The translations under genes were made by a program, and so were the position numbers. DNA of 64,000 bases from Pimelobacter simplex (GTDB lineage: Bacteria > Actinomycetota > Actinomycetes > Propionibacteriales > Nocardioidaceae), in contig JADCLI010000011.1 in NCBI GenBank assembly GCA_016803235.1, positions 1 to 64,000 on the forward strand, in the 5' to 3' direction. Under the pieces are notes generated by a model. It was not told where the DNA came from. It did no database searches and was given only the letters and a program-made list of their open reading frames with translations. Positions 36,322-44,266 of this stretch are shown piece after piece. Position 1 is the stretch's first letter; each line of letters starts with the position of its first letter.

Positions 36322-37139
36322 TGCGGGACCTCCGGAGGTACGGCGCGGCGGGCCGCGCGCTGGGCGACGACGTTGTCGGAGGCGCCGGTGATGGCGGCGA
36401 CCAGCTGGTCCGTGGTCGCCTCCTCGGTCCGGAACTCCGCGGCGTTGCGGCCCAGCCGCAACACCACGATCCGGTCGGACACCGCCTGCACGTCGGCCAT
36501 GTTGTGGCTGATCAGGATCACGGCGAGACCCTGCTCGCGCAGTCGCTCGACGAGGTTGAGCACCTCCGCGGTCTGCGCGACGCCGAGCGCCGCGGTCGGC
36601 TCGTCGAGCATCACCAGGCGCGGGTTGCCGACCAGGGAGCGGGCGATCGCGACGGTCTGCCGCTGGCCGCCGGACAGGCCGGCGACCGGGATCCGCACCG
36701 ACGGGATCTTGGCCGAGAGGCTGCGCAGCAGTCGCCAGGCCTCCCGCTCCATGGTCACCTCGTTGATGACCGGCCCGACGTGGTGCTCCTTGCCGAGGAA
36801 CAGGTTGGCGACGACGTCGAGGTTGTCGCACAGCGCGAGGTCCTGGAAGACCGTGGCGATGCCGAGGTGCTGCGCGCCCGCCGGGCCGGCGACCGTGACC
36901 GGCGCCCCGGCGAACTCGATCACCCCCGCGTCGGGCTGGTGGACGCCGGCGATGGTCTTCACCAGGGTCGACTTGCCGGCACCGTTGTCGCCCACCAGGG
37001 CGACGACCTCGCCCGCCCGGACGGTGAGCTCGACGTCGGTGAGCGCCTGGACGGCGCCGAAGCGCTTGTTGATCCCGGCCAGGGACAGGACGACCTCGCC
37101 CGTGTCCCTGGCCGTGACCTCGTTCTCGATGACGGACAT
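36318..37139 (-). CDS. Sugar ABC transporter ATP-binding protein
   Basis: A single-domain 273-residue ABC ATPase: Walker A GDNGAGKST (50-58), signature LSGGQRQTV, Walker B LVMLDEPTAALG and the H-loop SHNM. Single-domain ATPases of this group (FrcA/XylG short type) are common in actinobacteria instead of the tandem RbsA form. It overlaps the binding-protein stop by one base. Confidence 0.92.
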   Translation of the reverse strand: MSVIENEVTARDTGEVVLSLAGINKRFGAVQALTDVELTVRAGEVVALVGDNGAGKSTLVKTIAGVHQPDAGVIEFAGAPVTVAGPAGAQHLGIATVFQDLALCDNLDVVANLFLGKEHHVGPVINEVTMEREAWRLLRSLSAKIPSVRIPVAGLSGGQRQTVAIARSLVGNPRLVMLDEPTAALGVAQTAEVLNLVERLREQGLAVILISHNMADVQAVSDRIVVLRLGRNAAEFRTEEATTDQLVAAITGASDNVVAQRAARRAVPPEVPQ

Positions 37140-38230
37140 CAGGAGACGCCGGCCTCCGTGCAGGCCTGCGCGTAGTCGCCGGTGCAGATCTCCGCGGCCT
37201 CGTAGAAGCCGTCGGCGATGACCGTGTCGGCGACGTTGGCCTGGGTGACCACGATCGGCGTGAAGATGTAGGACGCCACGTCCTTGTACTCCGACTGCGT
37301 GATGCCGGTGTCGGTCGTGTCGGGCACGTCCTCGCCGTGGGCGAGCAGGACGGCCACCTCGGCAGCGGTCTCCGCCTCGATCGGGATCGGCTTGTAGATC
37401 GTCATGGTCTGCTCACCGGCGAGGATGCGCTGGATGGCGGCCACCTCGGCGTCCTGGCCGGTGATCGGCGGCAGCTGGTCGGCGGAGAGGTGGTCGGTCA
37501 GCGCCGCGACGACGCCGCCGGCCTGGCCGTCGTTGGCGGCGTACACGCCGGCGATCTGGCTCGGCTCGTACTTGTTGAGCTGGTCGGAGGTCCACTGCTG
37601 GGCGTTCTCCGGGCTCCAGTCCGGGTTGTCGTACTCCTCGAGGATCTTCACGCCGCTGCCGTCGAGCACGCTGTGGGCGCCGGCCTTGAACTGCGCCGCG
37701 TTGGGGTCGCTCGGCGCGCCGTTGAGCATGAGGATCTCGCCCTTGTCGCCCATCGCGTCGACGAGCGCCTGGGCCTGCATCTTGCCGACGGTCTCGTTGT
37801 CGAAGGACATGTAGTAGTCGGCGTTCTCGATGAACCGGTCGTAGGCGATGACCGGGACGTCCTGCCCCTGGGCCTCGTCGACCATGCCGGTCGCGCCCTC
37901 GCCGTTGACCGGGTCGAGCACGACGACGTCGGCGCCCTGGTCGAGCGCGGTCGTCATCTGCTGGGCCTGCTTGGCCTCGTCCTGGTCGGCGTTGTAGTAG
38001 AGGACCTTGCAGTCGCTGCACAGCTCCTTGACCTTCGCCTCGAACAGCGGACGGTCGTGAGCCTCGTAGCGGGTGGTCTTCGACTCCGGCAGGAGCAGCG
38101 CGATGGTGCCCCCGTCGCCACCGTCGCCACCGCCCTTCTCGGCGTCATTGGCACCGCACGCGCTGAGCGCGGCGGCACCGAGGAACAGGGCCGCACCGGC
38201 GGCGGCTACACGACGAGCTGAAGTGGACAT
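37139..38230 (-). CDS. Sugar ABC transporter substrate-binding lipoprotein (XylF-like)
   Basis: The 363-residue protein starts with a lipoprotein signal (FLGAAALSAC, Cys modified) and an acidic/Gly-rich spacer, followed by a periplasmic-binding-protein type 1 fold. GADVVVLDPVNGEGA, VPVIAYDRFIENADYYMSFDNE, NGAPSDPNAAQF and YAANDGQAGG match the XylF/ChvE class (D-xylose and related sugars). GAGGAG precedes the ATG. The promoter TTGACG-N17-AACACT (complement of 38265-38293) lies upstream. Confidence 0.92.
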   Translation of the reverse strand: MSTSARRVAAAGAALFLGAAALSACGANDAEKGGGDGGDGGTIALLLPESKTTRYEAHDRPLFEAKVKELCSDCKVLYYNADQDEAKQAQQMTTALDQGADVVVLDPVNGEGATGMVDEAQGQDVPVIAYDRFIENADYYMSFDNETVGKMQAQALVDAMGDKGEILMLNGAPSDPNAAQFKAGAHSVLDGSGVKILEEYDNPDWSPENAQQWTSDQLNKYEPSQIAGVYAANDGQAGGVVAALTDHLSADQLPPITGQDAEVAAIQRILAGEQTMTIYKPIPIEAETAAEVAVLLAHGEDVPDTTDTGITQSEYKDVASYIFTPIVVTQANVADTVIADGFYEAAEICTGDYAQACTEAGVS

Positions 38231-38383
38231 GGCTCTCCTCGATCGGACATTGAGCGGTGGTTCGAGTGTTGTGCGTCACGTCGTAGACGTCAAGACTTGA
38301 ACACAAAGTTCGTCATTTCTGGTCTGCTGCAGACTTTGTGGACATTGCTTGACCATTACGTCGGGTGCGTGCACAGTGTCGCC
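38231..38383. promoter_or_regulatory. Divergent promoters and operator between xylF-like gene and ROK regulator
   Basis: Minus strand: TTGACG (38288-38293), 17-nt spacer, AACACT (38265-38270). Plus strand: TTGACC (38349-38354), 17-nt spacer, CACAGT (38372-38377), 6 nt to the ATG. Between the two -35 boxes are inverted CACAAAGT (38302-38309) and ACTTTGTG (38333-38340), a plausible binding site for the ROK repressor. Confidence 0.65.
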
Positions 38384-39550
38384 ATGACGTCGGAGCGCCA
38401 GGATCTCGCCCCCGGGTCGACCGCGTCCCTGCGCACGGCGAACCAGCGCCGCGTGCTCGACGTGCTCCGCGCGACCACCGACGGCGAGGCCCCGACCGTC
38501 CTCACCCAGGCCGAGCTGGCCCGGGCGACCGGGCTGGCCCGGGCGACGGTGTCCAACATCGTGCGCGACCTCGGGCAGGCCGGGCTGGTCGACACCGAGG
38601 CGGGCAGCGGGCGCCGCGGCTCCGCCATCCGGCTCTCGGCGGGAGCGGGCATCGTCGCCGGTGTCGACTTCGGCCACAGCCACCTGGCGGTCGCGATCGG
38701 CGACCTCACGGGGCGGGTGCTTGCCGAGGAGCGCCGCGCGATCCCCGCCGAGCTCCCGCACGAGGAGGCGCTCGCGCTCGCCGTGGCCATGTCCGACGAG
38801 CTCCGGCCCGCCGGCGCCGTCCTGCGCCACGTCGGCCTCGGCCTCCCGGCGCCCGTCACCGACGGCGTCGTGCAGAGCGCGGCGATCTTCCCCGGCTGGC
38901 GCAACGTCGACGCCCGCACCGCCGGCTCGGCGGCCTTCGGGTCCCCGGTCGACGTCGAGAACGACGCCAACCTCGGCGCCCTCGCCGAGCACCGGATCGG
39001 CGAGGGCCGTGGCACCGACAGCTCTGTCTTCGTGAAGATCTCCTCCGGTGTCGGCGCCGGCATCATCCTGCGCAACGAGCTCTTCCAAGGCACCGCCGGC
39101 AGCGCCGGCGAGATCGGGCACCTCACCTTCGACGAGCAGGGTCCGCTGTGCCGCTGCGGCAGCCGCGGGTGCCTGGAGACCTACACCTCCGTCCAGGCCG
39201 TCCAGGGCCTGTTGGCGGGCCAGCTGCCCGGCGCCAGCCTCGACGAGGTCATCGCGACCGCCCAGTCCGGCGACGTCCTGGCCCGCCGCGCCCTCGAGGA
39301 CGCCGGCCTGCACCTCGGCTGGGGCCTGGCCGCGGTCGTCAACCTGATGAACCCCTCGGTCGTGGTCATCGGCGGCGACATGGCCCGGGCCGGCGAGCTG
39401 CTGCTCGAGTCGGTCCGGATCGGGCTGCGCCGCCACGCCCTCGACACCCTCGCCCTGACGCCGGTCATGGCCAGCCGCCTCGGCGAGCGGGCGTCCCTGC
39501 TCGGTGCGGTGCTGCTCGCCGCCGAGCGGACCGAGCTGCTCGTCGACTGA
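38384..39550 (+). CDS. ROK family transcriptional regulator (XylR-like)
   Basis: A 388-residue ROK protein: N-terminal MarR-like winged helix (about 20-80, LTQAELARATGLARATVSNIV) and a ROK sugar-kinase-like domain from about residue 87 (GVDFGHSHLAVAIGD), with zinc motif CRCGSRGC (256-263). It probably represses the divergent sugar ABC operon in response to its sugar. ATG 38384 has no ribosome binding site; a CACAGT -10 box ends 6 nt upstream, consistent with leaderless transcription. Confidence 0.9.
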   Translation: MTSERQDLAPGSTASLRTANQRRVLDVLRATTDGEAPTVLTQAELARATGLARATVSNIVRDLGQAGLVDTEAGSGRRGSAIRLSAGAGIVAGVDFGHSHLAVAIGDLTGRVLAEERRAIPAELPHEEALALAVAMSDELRPAGAVLRHVGLGLPAPVTDGVVQSAAIFPGWRNVDARTAGSAAFGSPVDVENDANLGALAEHRIGEGRGTDSSVFVKISSGVGAGIILRNELFQGTAGSAGEIGHLTFDEQGPLCRCGSRGCLETYTSVQAVQGLLAGQLPGASLDEVIATAQSGDVLARRALEDAGLHLGWGLAAVVNLMNPSVVVIGGDMARAGELLLESVRIGLRRHALDTLALTPVMASRLGERASLLGAVLLAAERTELLVD

Positions 39551-39575
39551 CCGCCGGAGTGGCGCGACCGGACGG

Positions 39576-40178
39576 TCAGCCGGCCGGGGTGCGGGCCGTC
39601 CGTCGCTCGCGCCAGGCGCGGAACCGGGCCCAGCCCCGTCGTACCGTCCGCCACGCGAGCCAGAGCAGGAGCAGGCCGGCGACCAGCAGGACCGCGGCGA
39701 CCGACGCCGCGGCGACCGGGTGCTCGACCGCGAACCACACGACCGCCAGCACCGCGACGTCCTCGCCGAGGCTGATCCCGATGTTCGTGAACGGCTCGGG
39801 CACGGTGTTGACCGCCATCCGGGTGCCGGTCTTGACCGAGTGGGCCGCGAGCGCGCTGCCGCCGCCGACGGTTCCTCCGACCAGCTCGTTGATCGCGCCC
39901 GAGTCGCCGGCGATGAGCACGCCGACCGCGCCGCCCACCACCGGCCGGATCAGGGTCGAGACGACGTCCCAGGCGGAGTCGACGTACGGGATCTTGTCGG
40001 CGACGAACTCGAAGGCGTACATCAGCGCGGCCACGGCCAGCACGTCCCAGCGCGCCAGCACGTCGGGGACCTCGTCGAACGAGCCGAGCCGGTCGGCCAG
40101 GCCGAGGACCAGGACGACCAGGTAGCTGTTGATGCCGCTGGCCCAGCCCGAGGAGAACGCCAGGGCGAGTGATTCCAC
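39576..40178 (-). CDS. DUF4126 family membrane protein
   Basis: A 200-residue membrane protein beginning ESLALAFSSGWASGINSYL, with about four to five hydrophobic segments and the Gly-rich GGTVGGGSALAAHSVKTGTR that is typical of DUF4126. Function unknown. The GTG at 40176-40178 is chosen because a TACGCT -10 box sits exactly 6 nt upstream; the GTG at 40182-40184 is two codons earlier. The C-terminus is strongly basic. Confidence 0.82.
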   Translation of the reverse strand: MESLALAFSSGWASGINSYLVVLVLGLADRLGSFDEVPDVLARWDVLAVAALMYAFEFVADKIPYVDSAWDVVSTLIRPVVGGAVGVLIAGDSGAINELVGGTVGGGSALAAHSVKTGTRMAVNTVPEPFTNIGISLGEDVAVLAVVWFAVEHPVAAASVAAVLLVAGLLLLWLAWRTVRRGWARFRAWRERRTARTPAG

Positions 40179-40221
40179 GGGCACAGCGTAGGACGCTGCG
40201 GGCGCGGGGTACCGCAGGCGC

Positions 40222-40668
40222 ATGACGAGCAACGACCCGAACGACTCCGAGCAGTACGACGACTACAGCGTCGACGACGAGACCCAGCTCCAGCCCGAGG
40301 ACACCCTCGCCGACGACGACGTCGCCGACGAGCTGGACCGCGGCTACTCACCGCCCGAGAAGTACTCGGCCGCCCAGCGCTACGGGAACACCCCGTGGGA
40401 GCAGGCGCACCCCCAGCCGCTCGACGACCGGCTCGCCGAGGAGGAGCCCGACGTCGACGTGGGGCCCGCACCGGACGGACCCGAGGACCCGGAGGCCGAG
40501 GTCGGCGACGAGCGCGCAGGTCGACTCGTGGAGCCCGACGCCGGCGCCGGCGACGACCTCGAGAAGGACCTGGTCGCCGAGGACGTCGGGATCGACGGCG
40601 CCGGCGCGAGCGCCGAGGAGGCCGCCGTGCACGTCATTCCCGACGAGACCGACGGCGAGGGCTACTGA
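40222..40668 (+). CDS. DUF5709 family acidic protein
   Basis: The 148-residue protein is highly acidic (Asp/Glu-rich throughout) and probably disordered, with the family blocks YDDYSVDDETQLQPEDTL and RGYSPPEKYS..QRYGNTPWEQ, matching actinobacterial DUF5709. Function unknown. It is divergent from DUF4126 and its TGA lies inside the 3' end of the convergent EEP gene (7-bp overlap). Confidence 0.82.
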   Translation: MTSNDPNDSEQYDDYSVDDETQLQPEDTLADDDVADELDRGYSPPEKYSAAQRYGNTPWEQAHPQPLDDRLAEEEPDVDVGPAPDGPEDPEAEVGDERAGRLVEPDAGAGDDLEKDLVAEDVGIDGAGASAEEAAVHVIPDETDGEGY

Positions 40669-41885
40669 CGCACGTCGAGCCACACCATCCGGTGGTCGCT
40701 GGTGGGGAACGGGAAGGCGCCGGTGAGCCGGTACAGCGGGTCGGCGGTGGTCGGCCAGAAGACCCCGCCACCGAGCACCTTCAGCCGCCGGGACGGCAGG
40801 ACGTAGTCGACACGCAGGTTGCCGGGGGCGCCGTCGGCGAAGTCCGCCGTGTCGTACGCCGGGTCGCCGGTGTGCGTCGCGTTCGCACCGCCCTGCAGGA
40901 CCGCTGCCTCCGGGGCACCGGCGGAGGCCGGCGCGAAGCGGGCGTTGACCTGCGGGTGGTCGAGGAGCTGGAGCACGGCACCGTCGACCGAGTCACCGTC
41001 CTCGGGGTCGGCGTTCAGGTCACCCGCGATGACGAAGCTCGAGCCGGGGCGCAGGCCGCCGTACCGGCCCGCGTCGTCGCGCAGGTAGCGGCTCCGGGCC
41101 GGGCCCGCGACGTAGTCGGCCCAGAACCGGATCTCGTCGTGGTTGCGGGTCCCGTTGCGGTCCTCGGCGCCGTCGAAGGTGGGCGGTGTCGGGTGGGAGA
41201 CCAGGAAGTGCACCGTGCGGTCGCCGACCTCGATCGGCACGTCCCAGTGGGACTTCGAGGAGAGCCGGAGGACCTCGAGCTCCTCGGGCGAGTACCAGTC
41301 CGCGGGCTCCGGCGTCGCGGGGTCGTCCGGGAGCAGCGCCCCGGGCATGTCCTTCCACAGGAAGTGCTGGAAGGTGCGCACCGCGGCGGTGTCGATGGGG
41401 TGCTTCGAGTAGACGACCATGCCGTACTGCCCCGGGAACAGCCCGAACCCGAAGGCGTCGTCGCCGCCGCCGACCTGCCCGTTGTTGTTGAGGTCGAAGC
41501 CGCTCGGGACGCCGGTGTTGGACGGCGCGACGAAGGCGTAGGGGTACTCGACCGGGTCGGCACCGTTCTGCGACACCTCGAGGTAGTTGTCGCGGAACAG
41601 GTCGACCGCCGCGGGCGCGTGGTCGAACTCGTTGACCAGCACCACGTCCGCGTCGACCCGCTGGATGGTCTCCGCGACGTTGCGGGCCTGCTGGTTGCCC
41701 GGCGTCGACAGGTCACGGACCAGCTCGCCCTCCGCACCGCGGTTGAGCGAGGCGTTGAAGGTCGCGAACCGGAGCGGCTCGCGCGGCGCTTCCGGGCCGG
41801 CCTGGGCCGGGGCGCCGGGCGTGGCCAGGGCGGTGAGCCCCGCGAGGAGGGCGAGGCTGGAGACGACGGCGGGAGTACGACGCAC
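40662..41885 (-). CDS. Secreted endonuclease/exonuclease/phosphatase family protein
   Basis: The 407-residue product has a Sec signal peptide (VSSLALLAGLTALATPGAPAQA) and an EEP-fold domain: FATFNASLNR, VDADVVLVNEFD, SGFDLNNNGQVGGGDDAFGFG (an EF-hand-like, probably Ca-binding loop), VSHPTPPTFDG, AGDLNADPEDGDS and TSDHRMVWLD. These are the catalytic Glu, Asp-Asn and Asp-His sets of the family. Likely an extracellular nuclease or phosphodiesterase; paralogues are sometimes annotated as alkaline phosphatases. GTG 41883-41885 follows GGAGGAGCCTCCC. It is divergent from a small membrane protein gene. Confidence 0.88.
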   Translation of the reverse strand: MRRTPAVVSSLALLAGLTALATPGAPAQAGPEAPREPLRFATFNASLNRGAEGELVRDLSTPGNQQARNVAETIQRVDADVVLVNEFDHAPAAVDLFRDNYLEVSQNGADPVEYPYAFVAPSNTGVPSGFDLNNNGQVGGGDDAFGFGLFPGQYGMVVYSKHPIDTAAVRTFQHFLWKDMPGALLPDDPATPEPADWYSPEELEVLRLSSKSHWDVPIEVGDRTVHFLVSHPTPPTFDGAEDRNGTRNHDEIRFWADYVAGPARSRYLRDDAGRYGGLRPGSSFVIAGDLNADPEDGDSVDGAVLQLLDHPQVNARFAPASAGAPEAAVLQGGANATHTGDPAYDTADFADGAPGNLRVDYVLPSRRLKVLGGGVFWPTTADPLYRLTGAFPFPTSDHRMVWLDVRQ

Positions 41886-42055
41886 GGGAGGCTCCTCCGG
41901 GCAGGGAAGCGGACCTTCCGACCCTAGGCCGACGCCCTCGATCCCGGCACCCCTCGCGGCCCTCCACGACGGTGAAGCTTGGGTGAACCGTCTGCACGCC
42001 CCGTCGGCGGGTACCTCACGTCCGGGCCAGACCGGCCCTGACGAAGGAGGGAATC
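41886..42055. promoter_or_regulatory. Divergent intergenic region
   Basis: About 170 bp between two divergent genes, holding a perfect AAGGAGG ribosome binding site for the small membrane protein at its right end. No clear operator was seen. Confidence 0.4.
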
Positions 42056-42199
42056 GTGGCACTCATCTTGTGGATCCTGGCGGTGATCCTCGTGGTCTCC
42101 GGCATCTTCAGCCTGTTCCGGGGTGAGCTGCTCTGGGGGATCGTGCTGATCGTCGTCGGCCTGCTCGTCGGGCCGGGCGGGGTCAGTCTCTTCACCTGA
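42056..42199 (+). CDS. GPGG-motif small membrane protein, 47 residues
   Basis: A 47-residue protein with two membrane segments (ILWILAVILVVSGIFSLF and LLWGIVLIVVGLLVG), an RGELLWG turn and a C-terminal GPGGVSLF. This matches the actinobacterial GPGG-motif small membrane family. The GTG at 42056 has an AAGGAGG 5 nt upstream, which strongly supports translation. A 15-bp perfect stem follows. Confidence 0.82.
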   Translation: MALILWILAVILVVSGIFSLFRGELLWGIVLIVVGLLVGPGGVSLFT

Positions 42200-42217
42200 G
42201 CACCTCGATCCGAGCGT

Positions 42218-42251
42218 CGCTGGACCCCGGCCGACCGGCCGGGGTCCAGCG
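42218..42251. terminator. Bidirectional terminator, 15-bp perfect stem
   Basis: CGCTGGACCCCGGCC pairs with GGCCGGGGTCCAGCG across a 4-nt loop, between the convergent GPGG and FAD oxidoreductase genes. Confidence 0.82.
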
Positions 42252-42284
42252 CGGTCCCCGCGCCGTTCCGGGCAGGCCCGGGAG

Positions 42285-43385
42285 TCAGGGGCTGCGCACG
42301 CCGCGGTAGATGCCGCGGCGCACGATCCACGGTTGCAGCACGCGGTGCACGGACCACGCCGGGAACCGGAACGGGTGGCCCGAGGGCGCGAACACCCGCA
42401 GCCCGTCGGCCTCGGGCCCGAGCACCGATCCCCACCGGCGCCGCGGCGGCGTGAACCCGCGCAGCGGACGACCGGTCAGGTGCGCGCGGACGTTGGCCGC
42501 GAGCAACCGGTCCGCTCGGTTGCGGGCCGAGGAGCGCAGCGCGTCGGTCGCCGCGACGTCGCCGATCGCGAACACCTCGTCCGTACCGGGCACCCGCAGC
42601 GTCGGCTCGACGCGCACGAAGCCGGCGTCGTCGAGCAGCTCCAGCGGCAGCCAGGCGGTGTTGGGGCGCACCCGGCCGATCGCCCAGACGACGGCGTCGG
42701 CCGCGGTGGCCGGCTGGCCGGTGGACCAGTCGACCGGCCCCGAGGTGATCGCGTCGGCCGCGAAGCCGTCGGGTACGTCGGCGCGGTGGCCCGCCTGCAG
42801 CAGCACCCCGGCCCGGTCGAGCCGGCGCCGGGCGACGTCCCACACCCGCGGGTGGTGCTGCGGCAGCGCCCGCTCCCCCGGGAACGCCAGCGTCACGGTG
42901 GTGGCCGGCCAGCGCGTGGCGACCTGGAGCGCGGTGCTGACCGCCGCCGCGCCACCCCCGACGACGAGCACCGAGCCCGCCGCGGCCAGCCGTGCGTGGT
43001 CGGCGGCGAGGGCGGCGGTCACGTCGTCGTCGGTCTGGAACCCGGGCCGTCGCCAGAAGCCGTTGCTCACGCCGGTGGCGACCACCAAGACGTCGTACCC
43101 GATCGTCCGGTCGCCGAGGGCGACCCTGCGCCCGGCGAGGTCGAGCCCGGTGAGCTCGCCGTGCACCAGCTCGGCGCGGTCCAGGCGGCGGAAGCGGCCG
43201 AAGCCGATCCGGTAGTCGCGGGACCAGGCCTCCGGGCGGGCCAGCCGGAGGCCGAGCTCCTGGCCGCTCACCAGGCCGGGCTTGCTGGAGATCCCGACGA
43301 CCTCGACGTCCGCACGGGCCAGGTGGATCGCGGTCAGCAGACCGCTGTCCCCCAGGCCGGCGACGACCACGCGCGGGCGGCTCAC
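42285..43385 (-). CDS. FAD-dependent NAD(P)H-type oxidoreductase (NDH-2-like)
   Basis: A 366-residue pyridine-nucleotide-disulphide-type flavoprotein: N-terminal VVVAGLGDSGLLTAIHL (FAD), a second Rossmann motif VLVVGGGAAAVSTALQVA (NADH), and AIGDVAATDALR near the C-terminus. It lacks the CxxC disulphide, which excludes reductases of the glutathione type and favours an NDH-2/AIF-like enzyme. GTG 43383-43385 overlaps the DUF1295 stop (GTGA). It is the last gene of a coupled operon with a DUF1295 protein and a GGDEF/EAL protein. Confidence 0.82.
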   Translation of the reverse strand: MSRPRVVVAGLGDSGLLTAIHLARADVEVVGISSKPGLVSGQELGLRLARPEAWSRDYRIGFGRFRRLDRAELVHGELTGLDLAGRRVALGDRTIGYDVLVVATGVSNGFWRRPGFQTDDDVTAALAADHARLAAAGSVLVVGGGAAAVSTALQVATRWPATTVTLAFPGERALPQHHPRVWDVARRRLDRAGVLLQAGHRADVPDGFAADAITSGPVDWSTGQPATAADAVVWAIGRVRPNTAWLPLELLDDAGFVRVEPTLRVPGTDEVFAIGDVAATDALRSSARNRADRLLAANVRAHLTGRPLRGFTPPRRRWGSVLGPEADGLRVFAPSGHPFRFPAWSVHRVLQPWIVRRGIYRGVRSP

Positions 43386-44266
43386 GCCGAGCGCACCTTC
43401 CGTGGCGGGCGCGGCACGAGGACCGGCACCCGGTCCACGACCTCCTGGTACGACGGCCGCCGCTCCAGGCTGCGCCGCTCCATCATCGGGATGCTGGCGC
43501 CGAGGAACATGGCCACCATCGCGACGCCGCCGACCGGCAGCCACCACCAGTCCGTGGGCGACGCGGCGATGCCGAACAGGGTCAGGCTCCACCAGAAGCC
43601 GATCTCGCCGAAGTAGTTGGGGTGCCGCGACCAGGCCCACAGGCCGCGCACCATCACCTCCCCGGGCGCCCGGTCCCGCACGAACCGGCGCATCTGGGCG
43701 TCGGCGACCAGCGCGAGCAGCACCGCGCCGACCCCGGCGGCGAGGGCGACCGCGTCGAGCCAGCGCAGGCCCGGGCCGGGGCGAGTGAGCACGACGTACG
43801 CCGGGACCAGGCCGAGGAAGACCTGCAGGGTCGGCACGAGGTGGATGCCGACCAGGTCGGCGAGCAGCTCGAAGCGGCCGGCGCGCTGGCGGACCAACGG
43901 GTAGCGCCAGTCCTCGTGGTGCAGGCCCGGGAAGGAGCGCACCCAGTTCGCCGTCAGCCGCACCGCCCACAGCACGATCACGCCGAGCACCAGCCACGCG
44001 CGCGGGTCGCCGAGGGCGACGTCGGCGGCCAGCCACCAGTAGAGCGCGAGGTACGGCGGCAGCACGCTCCAGTAGGCGTCGTAGAAGCTGGAGTTGCGGT
44101 GGACCCGGCTGGCGCCGAACACCACGAGGGTGGCGAGGACGTCGGCGACCAGCCCGTCCAGCCAGAGCCACCGGCTGTCCGGTCCCGCCACCAGCCAGGC
44201 GGTGGCGACGCCGAACGCGGCGAGGTACGCGAGCCCGACCCGGGCCAGGGAGGCTCCACGGCTCAT
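43382..44266 (-). CDS. DUF1295 membrane protein (steroid 5-alpha-reductase/isoprenylcysteine methyltransferase-like)
   Basis: A 294-residue polytopic protein (about seven helices) with the DUF1295 signature WVRSFPGLHHEDWRYP and SRHPNYFGEIGFWW. The family is related to steroid 5-alpha-reductases and isoprenylcysteine methyltransferases and is thought to bind NAD(P)H or SAM; its substrate is unknown. It overlaps the GGDEF/EAL gene (ATGA) and the FAD oxidoreductase (GTGA), so all three are co-translated. The pairing suggests a redox reaction on a lipid. Confidence 0.87.
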   Translation of the reverse strand: MSRGASLARVGLAYLAAFGVATAWLVAGPDSRWLWLDGLVADVLATLVVFGASRVHRNSSFYDAYWSVLPPYLALYWWLAADVALGDPRAWLVLGVIVLWAVRLTANWVRSFPGLHHEDWRYPLVRQRAGRFELLADLVGIHLVPTLQVFLGLVPAYVVLTRPGPGLRWLDAVALAAGVGAVLLALVADAQMRRFVRDRAPGEVMVRGLWAWSRHPNYFGEIGFWWSLTLFGIAASPTDWWWLPVGGVAMVAMFLGASIPMMERRSLERRPSYQEVVDRVPVLVPRPPRKVRSA

